Below are positions 1 through 8,870 of a stretch of DNA of 64,000 nt, piece by piece. The stretch's first letter is position 1, and every line of letters starts with the position of its first letter. The DNA is taken from assembly GCA_025963725.1 (NCBI GenBank), contig JAOQAE010000004.1, positions 179,616 to 243,615 of the forward strand, given 5' to 3'. The notes below the pieces were generated by a model. That model ran no database searches and was not told the origin of the DNA. It saw only the letters and a list, made by a program, of their open reading frames with translations. The DNA is from Bacteroidota bacterium (GTDB lineage Bacteria; Bacteroidota; Bacteroidia; 2-12-FULL-35-15). Both the position numbers and the translations under genes were made by a program.

Positions 1-621
1 TTCCGGGTGCGTGAATTTCCTGATGTCGTATTCATTTGCATTGTCCTTATGTTCCAGCTCATAGATGCGGAACATTTCTTCCGACCATACCAGGTTCTTT
101 GTGTTCAGGTCCCAGGTCCAGTTCCCGATGTGCGCCAGTGCCTCGGCCTGTTCGTAGAGCCTTTGCTGCAGCTCCATCAGGTGCTTGAAGCAAAGCGTAT
201 CGAACTTTACGGTGAAGGCATCCACTTCTTCCATGATGCGCAATGAAACTGTTATATCAGTAGTGTAGGCGGGAAGGAAATTGCGGAAGAGCTTCCTCCG
301 CATAAAGCTGATCAGTGTAATGTCTTCCGGCAATAGCTTTTCACGCGAGAACAATGGGATCTGGTTGGCGAGCCATTCTGCGATCGAGCTTTCAATGTAT
401 TGCTCCACCTCATTGTCTTTCAGGTGCTGCAGAAATTTTTTGGTTCTTTCAACTCCGCCTTCTATCAGCTGTTCATCGCTGATGCCTTCATAGAATTTGA
501 GCATGGGCACTTTCAGCTCCCGAAGCAGCCGTAATTGTTCTGTTGTGAATTCCCTTGCTTTATGATCAAGCAGGAAAGCCGCGTAGGCAGGCAGATGTTC
601 GAAATGTAAAGCGTCTTTCAT
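1..621 (-). CDS. PAS-domain sensor protein, N-terminal part (runs off left edge)
   Basis: An open frame starts at an ATG at 621 and reads leftward through the window edge for 207 codons without a stop. Residues 1 to about 160 are an all-helical region that I do not recognise. From about residue 165 a PAS fold begins, with the typical HIGNWTWDL start and the later VWSEEMFRIYEL segment. In Bacteroidota this form of PAS usually sits in a sensor histidine kinase, but the kinase part lies outside the window, so that function is inferred. A possible -7 element, TAATTTTG, lies about 50 nt upstream on the same strand (666-673). The gene is divergent from the NtrC-type regulator. Confidence 0.75.
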   Translation of the reverse strand, partial: MKDALHFEHLPAYAAFLLDHKAREFTTEQLRLLRELKVPMLKFYEGISDEQLIEGGVERTKKFLQHLKDNEVEQYIESSIAEWLANQIPLFSREKLLPEDITLISFMRRKLFRNFLPAYTTDITVSLRIMEEVDAFTVKFDTLCFKHLMELQQRLYEQAEALAHIGNWTWDLNTKNLVWSEEMFRIYELEHKDNANEYDIRKFTHPE

Positions 622-1070
622 AAGTAGTTATGCCGGTTTCCCGGATGAGATCTCAATGGCATTAACAAAATTAGGCATTAATTCTCAAAAAGGCGCGCTT
701 CGTAAAATGGGGAAATAAATTCACAATTCGGGGAAGCTTTCTGCTCTTTGAGGCAGCATTGGGGCAATTAAAAGCCTTGTAATCGTTTGATAATGCGATA
801 TTTCGCTCTGTGTGGAATCAACCTTTTTTCCGAGAAAACAGGAATGTTGAAATTCCCACCTTTGTTTTTTTGAAAAAACAGTCGATTTTGAGAAACGGGT
901 AAAATTGATTAACTTTAATAAAGAAAGGACTTTTGGGCTGTTTGACAGAAGAATGAAACCTGTAACAGGAAGTGCTTAAAACTTTTATTCCCATGGGTAA
1001 TTGGGGAAATTAATCTACAAAACCGTTTGGTTGTAAATTTGCCAAGGAGGTACGTACAAACAAAAAACAT
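622..1070. other. Intergenic region between divergent regulatory genes
   Basis: 449 nt without a convincing gene. It holds a housekeeping-type promoter toward the NtrC gene (887-917), a second -7-like TAAATTTG at 1034-1041 that lacks a matching -33 box, and copies of the recurrent TGGGGAAA word near 709 and 1002. Confidence 0.7.
887..917 (+). promoter_or_regulatory. Bacteroidota housekeeping-type promoter
   Basis: TTTG at 887-890, exactly 19 nt, then TAACTTTA at 910-917. This matches the known Bacteroidota -33/-7 pattern TTTG-N19-TAnnTTTG except for the last base. A start near 924 would leave a leader of about 147 nt before the regulator at 1071. The same exact spacing recurs at 45331-45361. 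Confidence 0.5.
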
Positions 1071-2552
1071 ATGAAAAAATTACTGATCATTGAAGACGAT
1101 ATGGACATGAGCCAGCTGCTCAAGCGTTTCCTTACTAAAAACGGCTATGAAGTGGATCTGGCTGTAAATGGTGCCAAAGGCATAGCTTCCTTTACGGCGA
1201 ACCCTTCCGACCTTGTGCTTTGTGATTATCGCTTAGGCGACATGGACGGTGTGGAAGTGCTGAAGAAGGTAAAGGATGTGGAGCCGGGTGTTCCATTCAT
1301 TATCATGACCGGCTATTCGGATATCCGCACTGCCGTGAATGTAATGAAGATGGGCGCATTCGATTACCTTGCGAAGCCTCTTCTTCCGGATGAAACACTT
1401 CAACTGATCAAGCGTGCATTGAGCACGCAGCAGCCGCTGGCAAATATCGTGGATGATAAAATGAATCACCAGGAATCGTCGGCAGCAGAAACTGTGGAAA
1501 GCGCGCAGGCTTCGGCAGCGGCTTCAACACGTTCGTATGCAGGAAAAAATAATTATGTATTCGGGAAAAGTTCACAATCGAAAGAGCTGATCAGGCAGAT
1601 CGAGCTGGTGGCCCCTACCAATTACAGTGTGATCATCTATGGCGAGAGCGGCGCAGGTAAAGAGGTGATCGCGCAAACCATTCATAAAAAGAGCAAGCGT
1701 GCAAAGCAGCCGTTCATTGCAATGGACTGCGGCGCTATGTCGAAAGAGCTTGCGGGCAGCGAATTGTTCGGGCACGAGAAAGGATCCTTCACAGGAGCGC
1801 TCGGCACCAAGATCGGGCATTTTGAGCTGGCGAACGGCGGTACCATCTTCCTGGATGAGATCGCTAACCTTCCGTATGATGTTCAGTCGTCGTTGCTGCG
1901 TGTTGTGCAGGAGCGCAAAGTGAAGCGCATCGGCGGCACCAAGGAGATCCCTATCGACGTAAGGATCATTGTGGCCAGCAACGAGAACTTAAATGACGCT
2001 TATAAAAAAGGAAAATTCAGGGAAGATCTTTATCACCGCTTCAATGAGTTCCACCTTACCGTTGCGCCGCTGCGCGAACGCAAGGACGATATATTAATGT
2101 ACGCTAATTTCTTCCTCAGCATCGCCAACCAGGAGCTCGAGAAGAATGTTGAAAGCTATTCGCCTGAAGTGGAAGAGCTGTTTGTAAAATATCCATGGTA
2201 CGGAAATCTCCGTGAGATGAAGAACGTGATCCGCAGGGCCGTGCTCCTTACAGAAGGAACAATGGTGGAAGCGAAATCATTGCCGTTCGAGATCTCCAAC
2301 TTCACACGCACAACGATGGGAATCGCTGATGACAGGTCGGAGCAGGGCAGCCACCATGCTTCGGAAGAAGTGAAGGATGAGAAGCCGGATCTTAAATCGG
2401 CGGCGCTTGGCGCTGAATACGACCTCATCATCAAGGTGCTGAAGGATGTGAATTTCAACAAGAGCAAAGCAGCACAGATCCTGAACATCGACAGGAAAAC
2501 CCTTTACAATAAGATGAAAGCTTATAACATGGAGGAGAAACTCAGCGAATGA
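1071..2552 (+). CDS. Sigma-54-dependent response regulator (NtrC/AtoC type)
   Basis: A 493-residue cytoplasmic activator. Residues 1-118 are a receiver with the phospho-acceptor Asp52 in the VLCDYRLG segment. A low-complexity Ala/Ser linker follows (about 130-160), then an AAA+ ATPase: Walker A GESGAGKE at 191-198, Walker B IFLDEI at 259-264, and a sigma-54-contacting loop GSFTGA at 238-243. The usual loop is GAFTGA, so position two is Ser instead of Ala. The C-terminal 45 residues form a Fis-type helix-turn-helix (NKSKAAQILNIDRKTLYNKM). Family knowledge says such proteins bind upstream enhancers and drive open-complex formation by sigma-54 polymerase. The stop overlaps the kinase gene by 4 nt (ATGA), so the two form a cognate pair. 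It is a plausible activator for the -24/-12-like sites and rpoN in this window. Confidence 0.93.
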   Translation: MKKLLIIEDDMDMSQLLKRFLTKNGYEVDLAVNGAKGIASFTANPSDLVLCDYRLGDMDGVEVLKKVKDVEPGVPFIIMTGYSDIRTAVNVMKMGAFDYLAKPLLPDETLQLIKRALSTQQPLANIVDDKMNHQESSAAETVESAQASAAASTRSYAGKNNYVFGKSSQSKELIRQIELVAPTNYSVIIYGESGAGKEVIAQTIHKKSKRAKQPFIAMDCGAMSKELAGSELFGHEKGSFTGALGTKIGHFELANGGTIFLDEIANLPYDVQSSLLRVVQERKVKRIGGTKEIPIDVRIIVASNENLNDAYKKGKFREDLYHRFNEFHLTVAPLRERKDDILMYANFFLSIANQELEKNVESYSPEVEELFVKYPWYGNLREMKNVIRRAVLLTEGTMVEAKSLPFEISNFTRTTMGIADDRSEQGSHHASEEVKDEKPDLKSAALGAEYDLIIKVLKDVNFNKSKAAQILNIDRKTLYNKMKAYNMEEKLSE

Positions 2553-3997
2553 AATCTGCGGAAGCCATAAAAATTTTATTGGTAGAGGATGATGCCGGGG
2601 ATCACTTCCTGTTCAAGGAATACCTGAGCGACATCAAGAATTACTCCTATTCGCTCACATGGGCAAACTCCTATGAGCAGGGCGTGGAGCTGGTGAAAAA
2701 GAAAGAGCATGATATTTATTTCTTTGATTACCTGCTTGGCGCTAAAACGGGGCTCGACCTTGTACAGCAATGTTTCAGCGACATCATCGATGTGCCTGTG
2801 ATCATCCTTACCGGCCTCGGGAACCAGGAAGCGGATATGAAAGCCATGGAGCTGGGCGTATCCGATTACCTTGTAAAAGATGAGATCGACCCGGAGAAGC
2901 TGGAGCGTACCATCCGTTATTCCATCGGCCAGAGCCAGATGCTGAAAAAGCTGAAGGCAAGCGAAACAAAATTCAGAAGCATTTTTGAGAATTCACACGA
3001 TATTATTTATGTGTCGGACAGCGATGGAAACCTGCTCGACATTAACAAATCGGCGGAGAACCTGTTCGGCTATTCACATGATGAATTGCTGAAGATGAAC
3101 ACGGCCGATCTGTATGATAATAAGGAAGACCGTTTGAGCTTTGTGGAGATGATCAACAACACGGGCATTTGCTCCAACTTCGAGGTAACACTCAGGGATA
3201 AGGAAGGCAACAAGAAGTTTTGTACGATCACCGCCAGCATCCAGCGCAGGGATGAAGATAATAATATTTATTACCAGGGGATCATTCATGACATGACGCA
3301 GCGCAAGAAAGCGGAGCATGACCTGATGATCGCCGAGAAGCTTGCTATTACAGGGAAGATCGCAAGGATCCTTGCACACGAGGTGCGGAATCCACTGACG
3401 AATATCAACCTTTCCGTTGAGCAGCTGGAGGAAGACCTGAAAGATGAATACCAGCCTTACTTCGATATCATCAAAAGGAACAGCAAGCGCATCAACGACC
3501 TTGTAACAGAGCTCATCGAGAACTCGAAGCCTACCGAGCTCAAGGCAAGCAAGTCTACGCTGCAGTCTATTTTACAGGGAACCATCGAGCTTGCAAAAGA
3601 CCGTGCGAACCTGAAGAACATCAAGATCATCACTGATTTTGAAAATGAATCCATCGAGATCGATGCGGATGAATCGAAGCTGAAGATCGCGCTGCTGAAT
3701 GTGCTGATGAACGCAATAGAAGCGGTTGAAGCCAATGCAGGCGAGATCAGGATCGCCTACAAATGCGAGAACAAAAAATGCATGATCTCCATCGGCGATA
3801 ACGGCTGCGGCATAAAAGACGAATACCTTCATAAAATATTTGATCCTTACTTCACGGGTAAAAGCACGGGCGTAGGCCTTGGGCTTGCCACCACGCGGAG
3901 CATCATCAACATGCATAATGGTAAGATCGACGTGGAAACACAGCTTGGAAAAGGCACCGTGTTTCGCATCGAGCTGAACCAGCTCATTGCAAATTAA
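2549..3997 (+). CDS. Hybrid sensor histidine kinase: receiver-PAS-HisKA-HATPase
   Basis: 482 residues, soluble, no membrane segment. Residues 1-125 are an N-terminal receiver with Asp60 (IYFFDYLLG). Residues 138-255 are a PAS domain. HisKA follows with His277 in AHEVRNPL. The HATPase has an N box around Asn388 (LNVLMNAIEAV), DNGCGI at 417-422 and GVGLGLATTRS at 441-451. It starts inside the end of the upstream regulator gene and is certainly co-transcribed with it. The N-terminal receiver suggests that another kinase can set its activity, a phosphorelay or branch input; this is inference. A rho-independent terminator follows at 4019-4054. Confidence 0.93.
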   Translation: MKSAEAIKILLVEDDAGDHFLFKEYLSDIKNYSYSLTWANSYEQGVELVKKKEHDIYFFDYLLGAKTGLDLVQQCFSDIIDVPVIILTGLGNQEADMKAMELGVSDYLVKDEIDPEKLERTIRYSIGQSQMLKKLKASETKFRSIFENSHDIIYVSDSDGNLLDINKSAENLFGYSHDELLKMNTADLYDNKEDRLSFVEMINNTGICSNFEVTLRDKEGNKKFCTITASIQRRDEDNNIYYQGIIHDMTQRKKAEHDLMIAEKLAITGKIARILAHEVRNPLTNINLSVEQLEEDLKDEYQPYFDIIKRNSKRINDLVTELIENSKPTELKASKSTLQSILQGTIELAKDRANLKNIKIITDFENESIEIDADESKLKIALLNVLMNAIEAVEANAGEIRIAYKCENKKCMISIGDNGCGIKDEYLHKIFDPYFTGKSTGVGLGLATTRSIINMHNGKIDVETQLGKGTVFRIELNQLIAN

Positions 3998-4018
3998 AAC
4001 TGGTTTGTGAATTTGCAC

Positions 4019-4054
4019 ATAGCCGTGGCCTTTAGGGTTACGGCTATTTTTTTT
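4019..4054 (+). terminator. Rho-independent terminator of the two-component operon
   Basis: ATAGCCGT (4019-4026) pairs with ACGGCTAT (4040-4047) and is followed by a run of T. It lies 22 nt after the kinase stop. Confidence 0.8.
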
Positions 4055-4059
4055 GCCAT

Positions 4060-4074
4060 AGGCATACAATTTTA
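4060..4074 (+). promoter_or_regulatory. Putative -24/-12-like promoter of the SDR-Ku operon
   Basis: AGGCAT-N5-TTTA. One mismatch to the window-wide motif TGGCAY-N5-TnT. The GG lies 39 nt before the start codon at 4100. Confidence 0.4.
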
Positions 4075-4091
4075 ATGTTAGAACTAACATT
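4074..4091. promoter_or_regulatory. Perfect inverted repeat, possible operator
   Basis: AATGTTAGAACTAACATT is two perfect 8-nt arms around AA. It ends 8 nt before the SDR start and touches the putative -12 element, so a bound protein would overlap the predicted transcription start. Confidence 0.4.
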
Positions 4092-4099
4092 GAATCGCT

Positions 4100-4966
4100 A
4101 TGCAAAAATCAAATCCAAAGCGTAAAATATTTCCTGCGCAGCCGCAGAACCGTCCCGGGCTCGAATACAAGATGAAGCCCGAGCCGGTGTATGATAATGC
4201 GGCGGCCGGAAGCGGCAAGCTCCTGAATAAGAAATGTGTGATCACCGGCGGCGACAGCGGAATCGGAAAGGCTGTTGCCATTGCCTTTGCAAAGGAAGGC
4301 GCCGATGTGGCCATTATTTACCTGAGCGAGGATAAGGATGCGGAAGCTACGGCAACGATCATCCGCGAGCAGTACCAGCGCGAATGTTTGCTGGTGCCTG
4401 CGGATATTTCGCGCGAGGCACAATGCAAAAATGCGGCAAAGAAGATCATCCGCAAATTTAAAACGGTTGATGTGGTGGTAAACAATGCAGGCGTACATTA
4501 TCCTGCGGAAAGCATCATGGAGATAGAATCGGACAAGCTGGTAAAAACATTTTCGGTGAATGTGTTTGCGATCTTCTGGCTGGTAAAGGCATTGCTGCCT
4601 GTGATGAAGGAAGGCGGAAGCATTATAAATACCGCTTCGGTAACTGCCTACCGCGGCAGCGCCAACCTTCTGGATTACAGCGCTACAAAGGGCGCCATTG
4701 TGTCCCTTACGCGGAGCCTTTCTGCAAGCCTTGCAGGAAAGGGGATCCGTGTGAACGGCGTTGCGCCGGGCCCGATCTGGACCCCGCTTATCCCATCCAG
4801 CTTTGAGCCGGATAAAGTAAAATCCTTTGGAACGGAAACACCTATGAAGCGCCCGGGACAGCCGGTGGAAGTTGCGCCCTCCTATGTATTTCTTGCCTCC
4901 GGGGATTCAGCATATATAACAGGGCAATTTTTACATCCAAACGGAGGGGAAATAGTAAATGGTTAA
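4100..4966 (+). CDS. Short-chain dehydrogenase/reductase, general-stress type
   Basis: A 288-residue SDR with an extra N-terminal stretch of about 40 residues (Pro/Asn/Lys rich), as seen in the YghA/YhxC and stress-protein 39 branch. The dinucleotide site is TGGDSGIG at 49-56, NNAG lies at about 128-131, and the catalytic residues are Ser180, Tyr193 and Lys197 (YSATK). Known members reduce or oxidise small alcohols and aldehydes with NAD(P); the substrate here cannot be told. It is the first gene of an operon with an unknown protein (8-nt overlap) and Ku, which points to a stress or stationary-phase role. Confidence 0.9.
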   Translation: MQKSNPKRKIFPAQPQNRPGLEYKMKPEPVYDNAAAGSGKLLNKKCVITGGDSGIGKAVAIAFAKEGADVAIIYLSEDKDAEATATIIREQYQRECLLVPADISREAQCKNAAKKIIRKFKTVDVVVNNAGVHYPAESIMEIESDKLVKTFSVNVFAIFWLVKALLPVMKEGGSIINTASVTAYRGSANLLDYSATKGAIVSLTRSLSASLAGKGIRVNGVAPGPIWTPLIPSSFEPDKVKSFGTETPMKRPGQPVEVAPSYVFLASGDSAYITGQFLHPNGGEIVNG

Positions 4967-5345
4967 CATAAAAAGATTATACGGTATGGAAACGGATCCG
5001 AATGAAGTGCTCAATACTGAGCTGAGCGGAAAGCTTACAATAACGCTGAAGCAGGGGAAAACCCTTGATGAGTTCTGCGAGCGCAATTTTGATAATTACA
5101 ACAGCGACCAGTATGAAGCGGTTGCCATCAGGATGTACTACGGGAAAGAAATGGTGGTAACACTTTACGCGCTCGACAAGGTGCGGCAGGAGGGAACCAC
5201 TTACAACATCAATAAGATCCCGGTAAAGAAGTTCAAGAAAACAACGCTCGGATTAACCGAGCTGTTTGCATTCATCGAAGAGTTTAATTTCACGCTGAGC
5301 GCTGGAAATTACGACCTCGATGATATGCAGGTCATTAACAAATAA
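4959..5345 (+). CDS. Unknown protein between SDR and Ku
   Basis: 128 residues, not recognised. The start chosen overlaps the SDR stop; an ATG at 4986 (METDPNEV) is an alternative. It is soluble and of mixed charge, with a pattern of short beta strands and no signal peptide or membrane segment. It ends 11 nt before Ku in the same operon, so a link to DNA end-joining or to the same stress response is reasonable but unproven. Confidence 0.8.
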   Translation: MVNIKRLYGMETDPNEVLNTELSGKLTITLKQGKTLDEFCERNFDNYNSDQYEAVAIRMYYGKEMVVTLYALDKVRQEGTTYNINKIPVKKFKKTTLGLTELFAFIEEFNFTLSAGNYDLDDMQVINK

Positions 5346-5356
5346 AAATTACTGCT

Positions 5357-6130
5357 ATGAGAGCAATGTGGACAGGTGCGATCAGCTTCGGCTTGATCAA
5401 TATACCGGTGAGGCTTTTTTCCGCGGTTCAGGACAGCCGTCTTAACCTGGATATGCTTGATTCAAGGGATAATTCCAATATCAAGTTTAAAAGGGTGAAT
5501 GAAAAGACCGGGCGGGAAGTGCCCTTCGAAAATATTGTGAAGGGCTACATGGTGGACGATCAGTACGTGGTGCTCGACAAGGAAGATTTTGAAGCTGCGG
5601 ATGCGGTGAAGACCAAAACGATCGAGATCATTAATTTTGTAAAACAAAGTGAGATCGACAGCATTTATTACGAGCAGCCTTATTTCCTGGAGCCTCAGAA
5701 GAGCGGGGAAAAAGCATACGCCTTATTGAGGGATGCGCTTGCAGCGGCGGGTAAAGTGGGTGTGACCACGTTTGTATTGAGGAACAAGGAAGCGCTTGCG
5801 ATCATAAAGCCTTACGGCAAAGTGATCATGCTGAACAGGCTGCGCTTTGAGGAAGAGATCAGGAACCCCGAAGAGCTGAACGTGCCGTCCACAAAAAGCA
5901 CTTCCAAAGAGCAGGCGATGGCGACCAAGCTCATCGACCAGCTGACGGAGAAATTCAGCATTGCAAAATACAAGGACACTTACACGCAGAAGCTTCTGAA
6001 AACCATTAAGGACAAAGCGAAAGGAAAGAGTACGAAGAAGGTTCACAAGATGAAGGTTGTACATACCAAATCCGACGACCTCATGGAAATGCTGAAAGCA
6101 AGCCTTCATGGAAAAAAGAAAGCCTCCTGA
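5357..6130 (+). CDS. ku: DNA end-binding protein Ku
   Basis: 257 residues, the usual length of bacterial Ku. It begins with [18 protein letters not shown], the hallmark Ku-core start, and keeps EKTGREVP and the [10 protein letters not shown] and LRNKEALAI segments. The tail is Lys-rich. Bacterial Ku forms a homodimeric ring on double-strand break ends and recruits LigD for non-homologous end-joining. LigD lies directly downstream on the opposite strand. Ku is third in an operon with an SDR and an unknown protein. Confidence 0.96.
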   Translation: MRAMWTGAISFGLINIPVRLFSAVQDSRLNLDMLDSRDNSNIKFKRVNEKTGREVPFENIVKGYMVDDQYVVLDKEDFEAADAVKTKTIEIINFVKQSEIDSIYYEQPYFLEPQKSGEKAYALLRDALAAAGKVGVTTFVLRNKEALAIIKPYGKVIMLNRLRFEEEIRNPEELNVPSTKSTSKEQAMATKLIDQLTEKFSIAKYKDTYTQKLLKTIKDKAKGKSTKKVHKMKVVHTKSDDLMEMLKASLHGKKKAS

Positions 6131-6150
6131 GCTTTCTTTTTTCTTTTAGT
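6112..6150. terminator. Bidirectional terminator between ku and ligD
   Basis: A 12-nt perfect stem (6112-6123 with 6131-6142) with a 7-nt loop that contains the Ku stop codon. T-rich DNA follows on the plus strand and A-rich DNA precedes it, so it can end transcription from both sides. Confidence 0.75.
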
Positions 6151-6167
6151 TTTATTCTTACCGCTTC

Positions 6168-8732
6168 TTATTCCTTATTCATTTTCTTCAGGATCTTCAT
6201 CAGGTCGGCGCCCTTGCCAAGCACAGGCTTCCACAGGTCGCCCTTTTTATCCAGCCTTTTTAAAATTGTTTTGATAGTGAAGCTGGTTGGGTCCAGCTTG
6301 TTATTCACTTCGCTCCATTCGAGCGGCGTAGCCACGGTTGCGCCCGGCTTCGGCCTAACGGAATAAGGCGCGGCAAGCGTTTGTCCCCTGCGGTTCTGCA
6401 GGAAATCGAGATACACTTTTTTCTGGCGCTTTTTCGGACTTCTTAAAATGCTCGTGATGGAAGGAATTCTTGAGAACACCGTTTGAGCGATCAGCTCTGC
6501 AAATGTTTTTACAATATCATAATCATATTTCGCGCCGAGTGGGATGAAGATGTGCAGCCCGGTTGCACCGGAAGTTTTGCAATAGCAGTCTGCGCCCAGC
6601 TCATCAAGCAGCTTCTTCACTTCAAGCGCTGTTTTCACGACTTCTTTAAACGGGATCGCTTCAGGGTCGAGGTCGATCACCGCCCAGTCGGGATTTTCGA
6701 TAGACCCTATTCTTGAGTTCCAGGGATTGATCTCGATGCAGCCTAAGTTGGCCATGTACAGCAAGGTTGCTTCATCGTTGCAAACGAGATAGTCGACATA
6801 CTCATTGGTGGATTCTGAAAATATTTTTTCGGTGGTGATCCAGCCCGGCGCCTTGGCAGTGTCTACATCCTTCTGGTAAAAGCTCGGGCCGCTGATGCCG
6901 TTCGGGAACCTGTTCATGGATTGCGGCCTGCCTTTTAAATACGGAAGCATCAATGGCGCCACTTCGCGGTAATAGTTCACGATGTCGCCCTTGGTGATCT
7001 TGTCCTTCGGAAAATAGATCTTGCTTTGATTGGTAAGGTGCAGCGTTACCTTGCCGACTTCGAGGTCGAGATCTCCCGGCTTTTTCTTTGTGGCTTTCTC
7101 TTTTTTTGCAGCTGTTTTTTTTGCGCCTTTTTTTTTCGCCGGCGCCTTCACTGCTTTCCCGGGAACGGTGATCTCATCCGCTTCTTTATCTATCCGCAAA
7201 CCAAGGAATACGGGATGCCGCATGTGCCTGTCGTTTGTCCATTCCGAGAACTTCACCTGGCAGATCAGCTCGGGCTCCACCCACTGGATCTTTCCGGGCA
7301 CACCTGTTTTTTCCCTGAACACGGCTGTTTTTCTGAACAGCGGAACCAGCTTATTATACAGCTCTTTCAGCATCTGGTCGTTGAACCCCGTTCCGCAGTT
7401 GCCGATGTACTTAAGCTCATCGCCTTTGTACGCGCCAAGGAGCAGCGATCCGAAATGTTTCCTGCTTCCTTTCGGTTCTGTAAATCCTGCGATCACCGCT
7501 TCCTCTTCCTGCGTGATCTTGATCTTGAGCCAGTCTTTGCTGCGTTTTCCCGAAGCGTAAATACTGTCGGCGCGCTTTGCCATGATGCCTTCAATCCCTT
7601 TGTTCATCGCATCCTTGTAAAATGCTTTTCCTTTTTCGGTGATGTGTTCCGAATAATGGATGTTCTTAAGCTTCTGTTTTTTCAGCAGGAGCTTCAGCAG
7701 CTCTTTCCGTTTCAGCAGCGTTAAGCCGCGCGTGTCTTCACCATCGAGGATCAGGATGTCGAACACATAAAATTTCAGCTTGCCTGTTCCGGTGTTTTGG
7801 TAGTTCTGCAGGAGCTGAAAGCCGGAATTTCCTTTTTCATCTTCCACCACCACTTCGCCGTCGAGGATCACATCATGCGGGATCTTTTGCAGCTCGGGGA
7901 GCAGTGGCGCGAAAAGTGAATCGAATGAAAGGTTATTCCTGCTCACAAGGCTCGCATTGCCGTTGGCGATCAGCGCGAGCGCACGGTAGCCGTCGTACTT
8001 TGCTTCAAAGATCCATTCCGGCCCGTCGAAAGCTCCTTCGGTAAGCGTGGCAAGCATTGGCGTGAAATTCCCGGCTGATGTCACCGCTTTCTTTTCAGCG
8101 CTTTTTTTAACCGGCGCTTTCTTCGCAGGGCTTGCGGCTGCAGGTTTTCTGCTGTTCTTCCGCTCTCTCATCTCCAGCTTTTTTTTGCTGATCACCGATT
8201 TATCTTTTTTCAGAATATCGCCTGTTGTTGAATGCTTGTCTTCCTTTTTCACCAGCAGCCATGCGTTCTCCTGGTTTCCTCCGCGGATCTTGATGAGCGA
8301 AAATTCGCCCTTGAGCTTTTTCCCGTTCATGATAAATCGGATGTGGCCTTTCCGTAATCCCGCAAGCAGCTTCTTTTCACCGGCAGCCTTATCTTCCGTG
8401 TCGGCTTCACGGTAAGTGCCGTTATCCCACACGATCACATTGCCTGCGCCGTAATTGCCTTCGGGGATGGTGCCTTCAAAGTCCTTATAGCTGTACGGAT
8501 GATCTTCCACCATCATCGCCAGGCGCTTGTCTGACGGGTTCATGGATGGGCCTTTCGGCACTGCCCAGCTTTTTAGCACGCCTTCCATCTCGAGGCGGAA
8601 GTCATAATGCAGGTGAGAGGCGTCGTGCTGCTGGATCACGAAAGTGAGATCCTTTTTTGATGCGGCCACTTTGCCTTCCGGCTCCGGTGTTTTGCTGAAG
8701 TTCCTTTTGGTGTTGTATTTATTTAAGGCCAT
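6168..8732 (-). CDS. ligD: Multidomain ATP-dependent DNA ligase LigD
   Basis: 854 residues carrying all three LigD activities, in the order 3'-phosphoesterase, ligase, polymerase. The phosphoesterase spans about 1-190 with HDASHLHYDFRLE at 36-48. A Lys/Ala-rich linker (about 190-220) leads to the ligase domain with catalytic Lys245 in KYDGYR. A second Lys-rich linker (about 525-555) precedes the primase-polymerase domain (AVIDLDP, KTSGATGLHIFIPL). The protein trims, fills and seals broken ends held by Ku. It faces ku tail to tail with 37 nt between, and each gene has its own putative -24/-12-like promoter, so coordinated induction is likely. Confidence 0.96.
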   Translation of the reverse strand: MALNKYNTKRNFSKTPEPEGKVAASKKDLTFVIQQHDASHLHYDFRLEMEGVLKSWAVPKGPSMNPSDKRLAMMVEDHPYSYKDFEGTIPEGNYGAGNVIVWDNGTYREADTEDKAAGEKKLLAGLRKGHIRFIMNGKKLKGEFSLIKIRGGNQENAWLLVKKEDKHSTTGDILKKDKSVISKKKLEMRERKNSRKPAAASPAKKAPVKKSAEKKAVTSAGNFTPMLATLTEGAFDGPEWIFEAKYDGYRALALIANGNASLVSRNNLSFDSLFAPLLPELQKIPHDVILDGEVVVEDEKGNSGFQLLQNYQNTGTGKLKFYVFDILILDGEDTRGLTLLKRKELLKLLLKKQKLKNIHYSEHITEKGKAFYKDAMNKGIEGIMAKRADSIYASGKRSKDWLKIKITQEEEAVIAGFTEPKGSRKHFGSLLLGAYKGDELKYIGNCGTGFNDQMLKELYNKLVPLFRKTAVFREKTGVPGKIQWVEPELICQVKFSEWTNDRHMRHPVFLGLRIDKEADEITVPGKAVKAPAKKKGAKKTAAKKEKATKKKPGDLDLEVGKVTLHLTNQSKIYFPKDKITKGDIVNYYREVAPLMLPYLKGRPQSMNRFPNGISGPSFYQKDVDTAKAPGWITTEKIFSESTNEYVDYLVCNDEATLLYMANLGCIEINPWNSRIGSIENPDWAVIDLDPEAIPFKEVVKTALEVKKLLDELGADCYCKTSGATGLHIFIPLGAKYDYDIVKTFAELIAQTVFSRIPSITSILRSPKKRQKKVYLDFLQNRRGQTLAAPYSVRPKPGATVATPLEWSEVNNKLDPTSFTIKTILKRLDKKGDLWKPVLGKGADLMKILKKMNKE

Positions 8733-8764
8733 AAAGCTATAAAATGAAGGTTTCAGTCCTTTTT

Positions 8765-8779
8765 AAAAAAGACATACCA
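8765..8779 (-). promoter_or_regulatory. Putative -24/-12-like promoter of ligD
   Basis: TGGTAT-N5-TTTT on the minus strand, GG 46 nt before the ligD start. The same TGGTAT variant recurs at 36786. Confidence 0.4.
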
Positions 8780-8806
8780 TTTCCGGATCGTTATCCCGCT
8801 TTAAGC

Positions 8807-8821
8807 AGGCACAGATATTTC
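8807..8821 (+). promoter_or_regulatory. Putative -24/-12-like promoter of the acidic small protein
   Basis: AGGCAC-N5-TTTC, GG 63 nt before the start at 8871. Confidence 0.35.
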
Positions 8822-8870
8822 AGGAAGCAGATCAAAGACGATCATTTTTTTTAACGAAAACAGTATAATC

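Noticed and set aside
1034..1041. TAAATTTG as the main promoter of the NtrC gene
   Set aside because: The -7 box is good but no TTTG lies about 19 nt upstream; the 887-917 site fits both boxes.
7026..7724. Plus-strand open frames within ligD
   Set aside because: Antisense shadow of the ligase domain, which has intact catalytic motifs.
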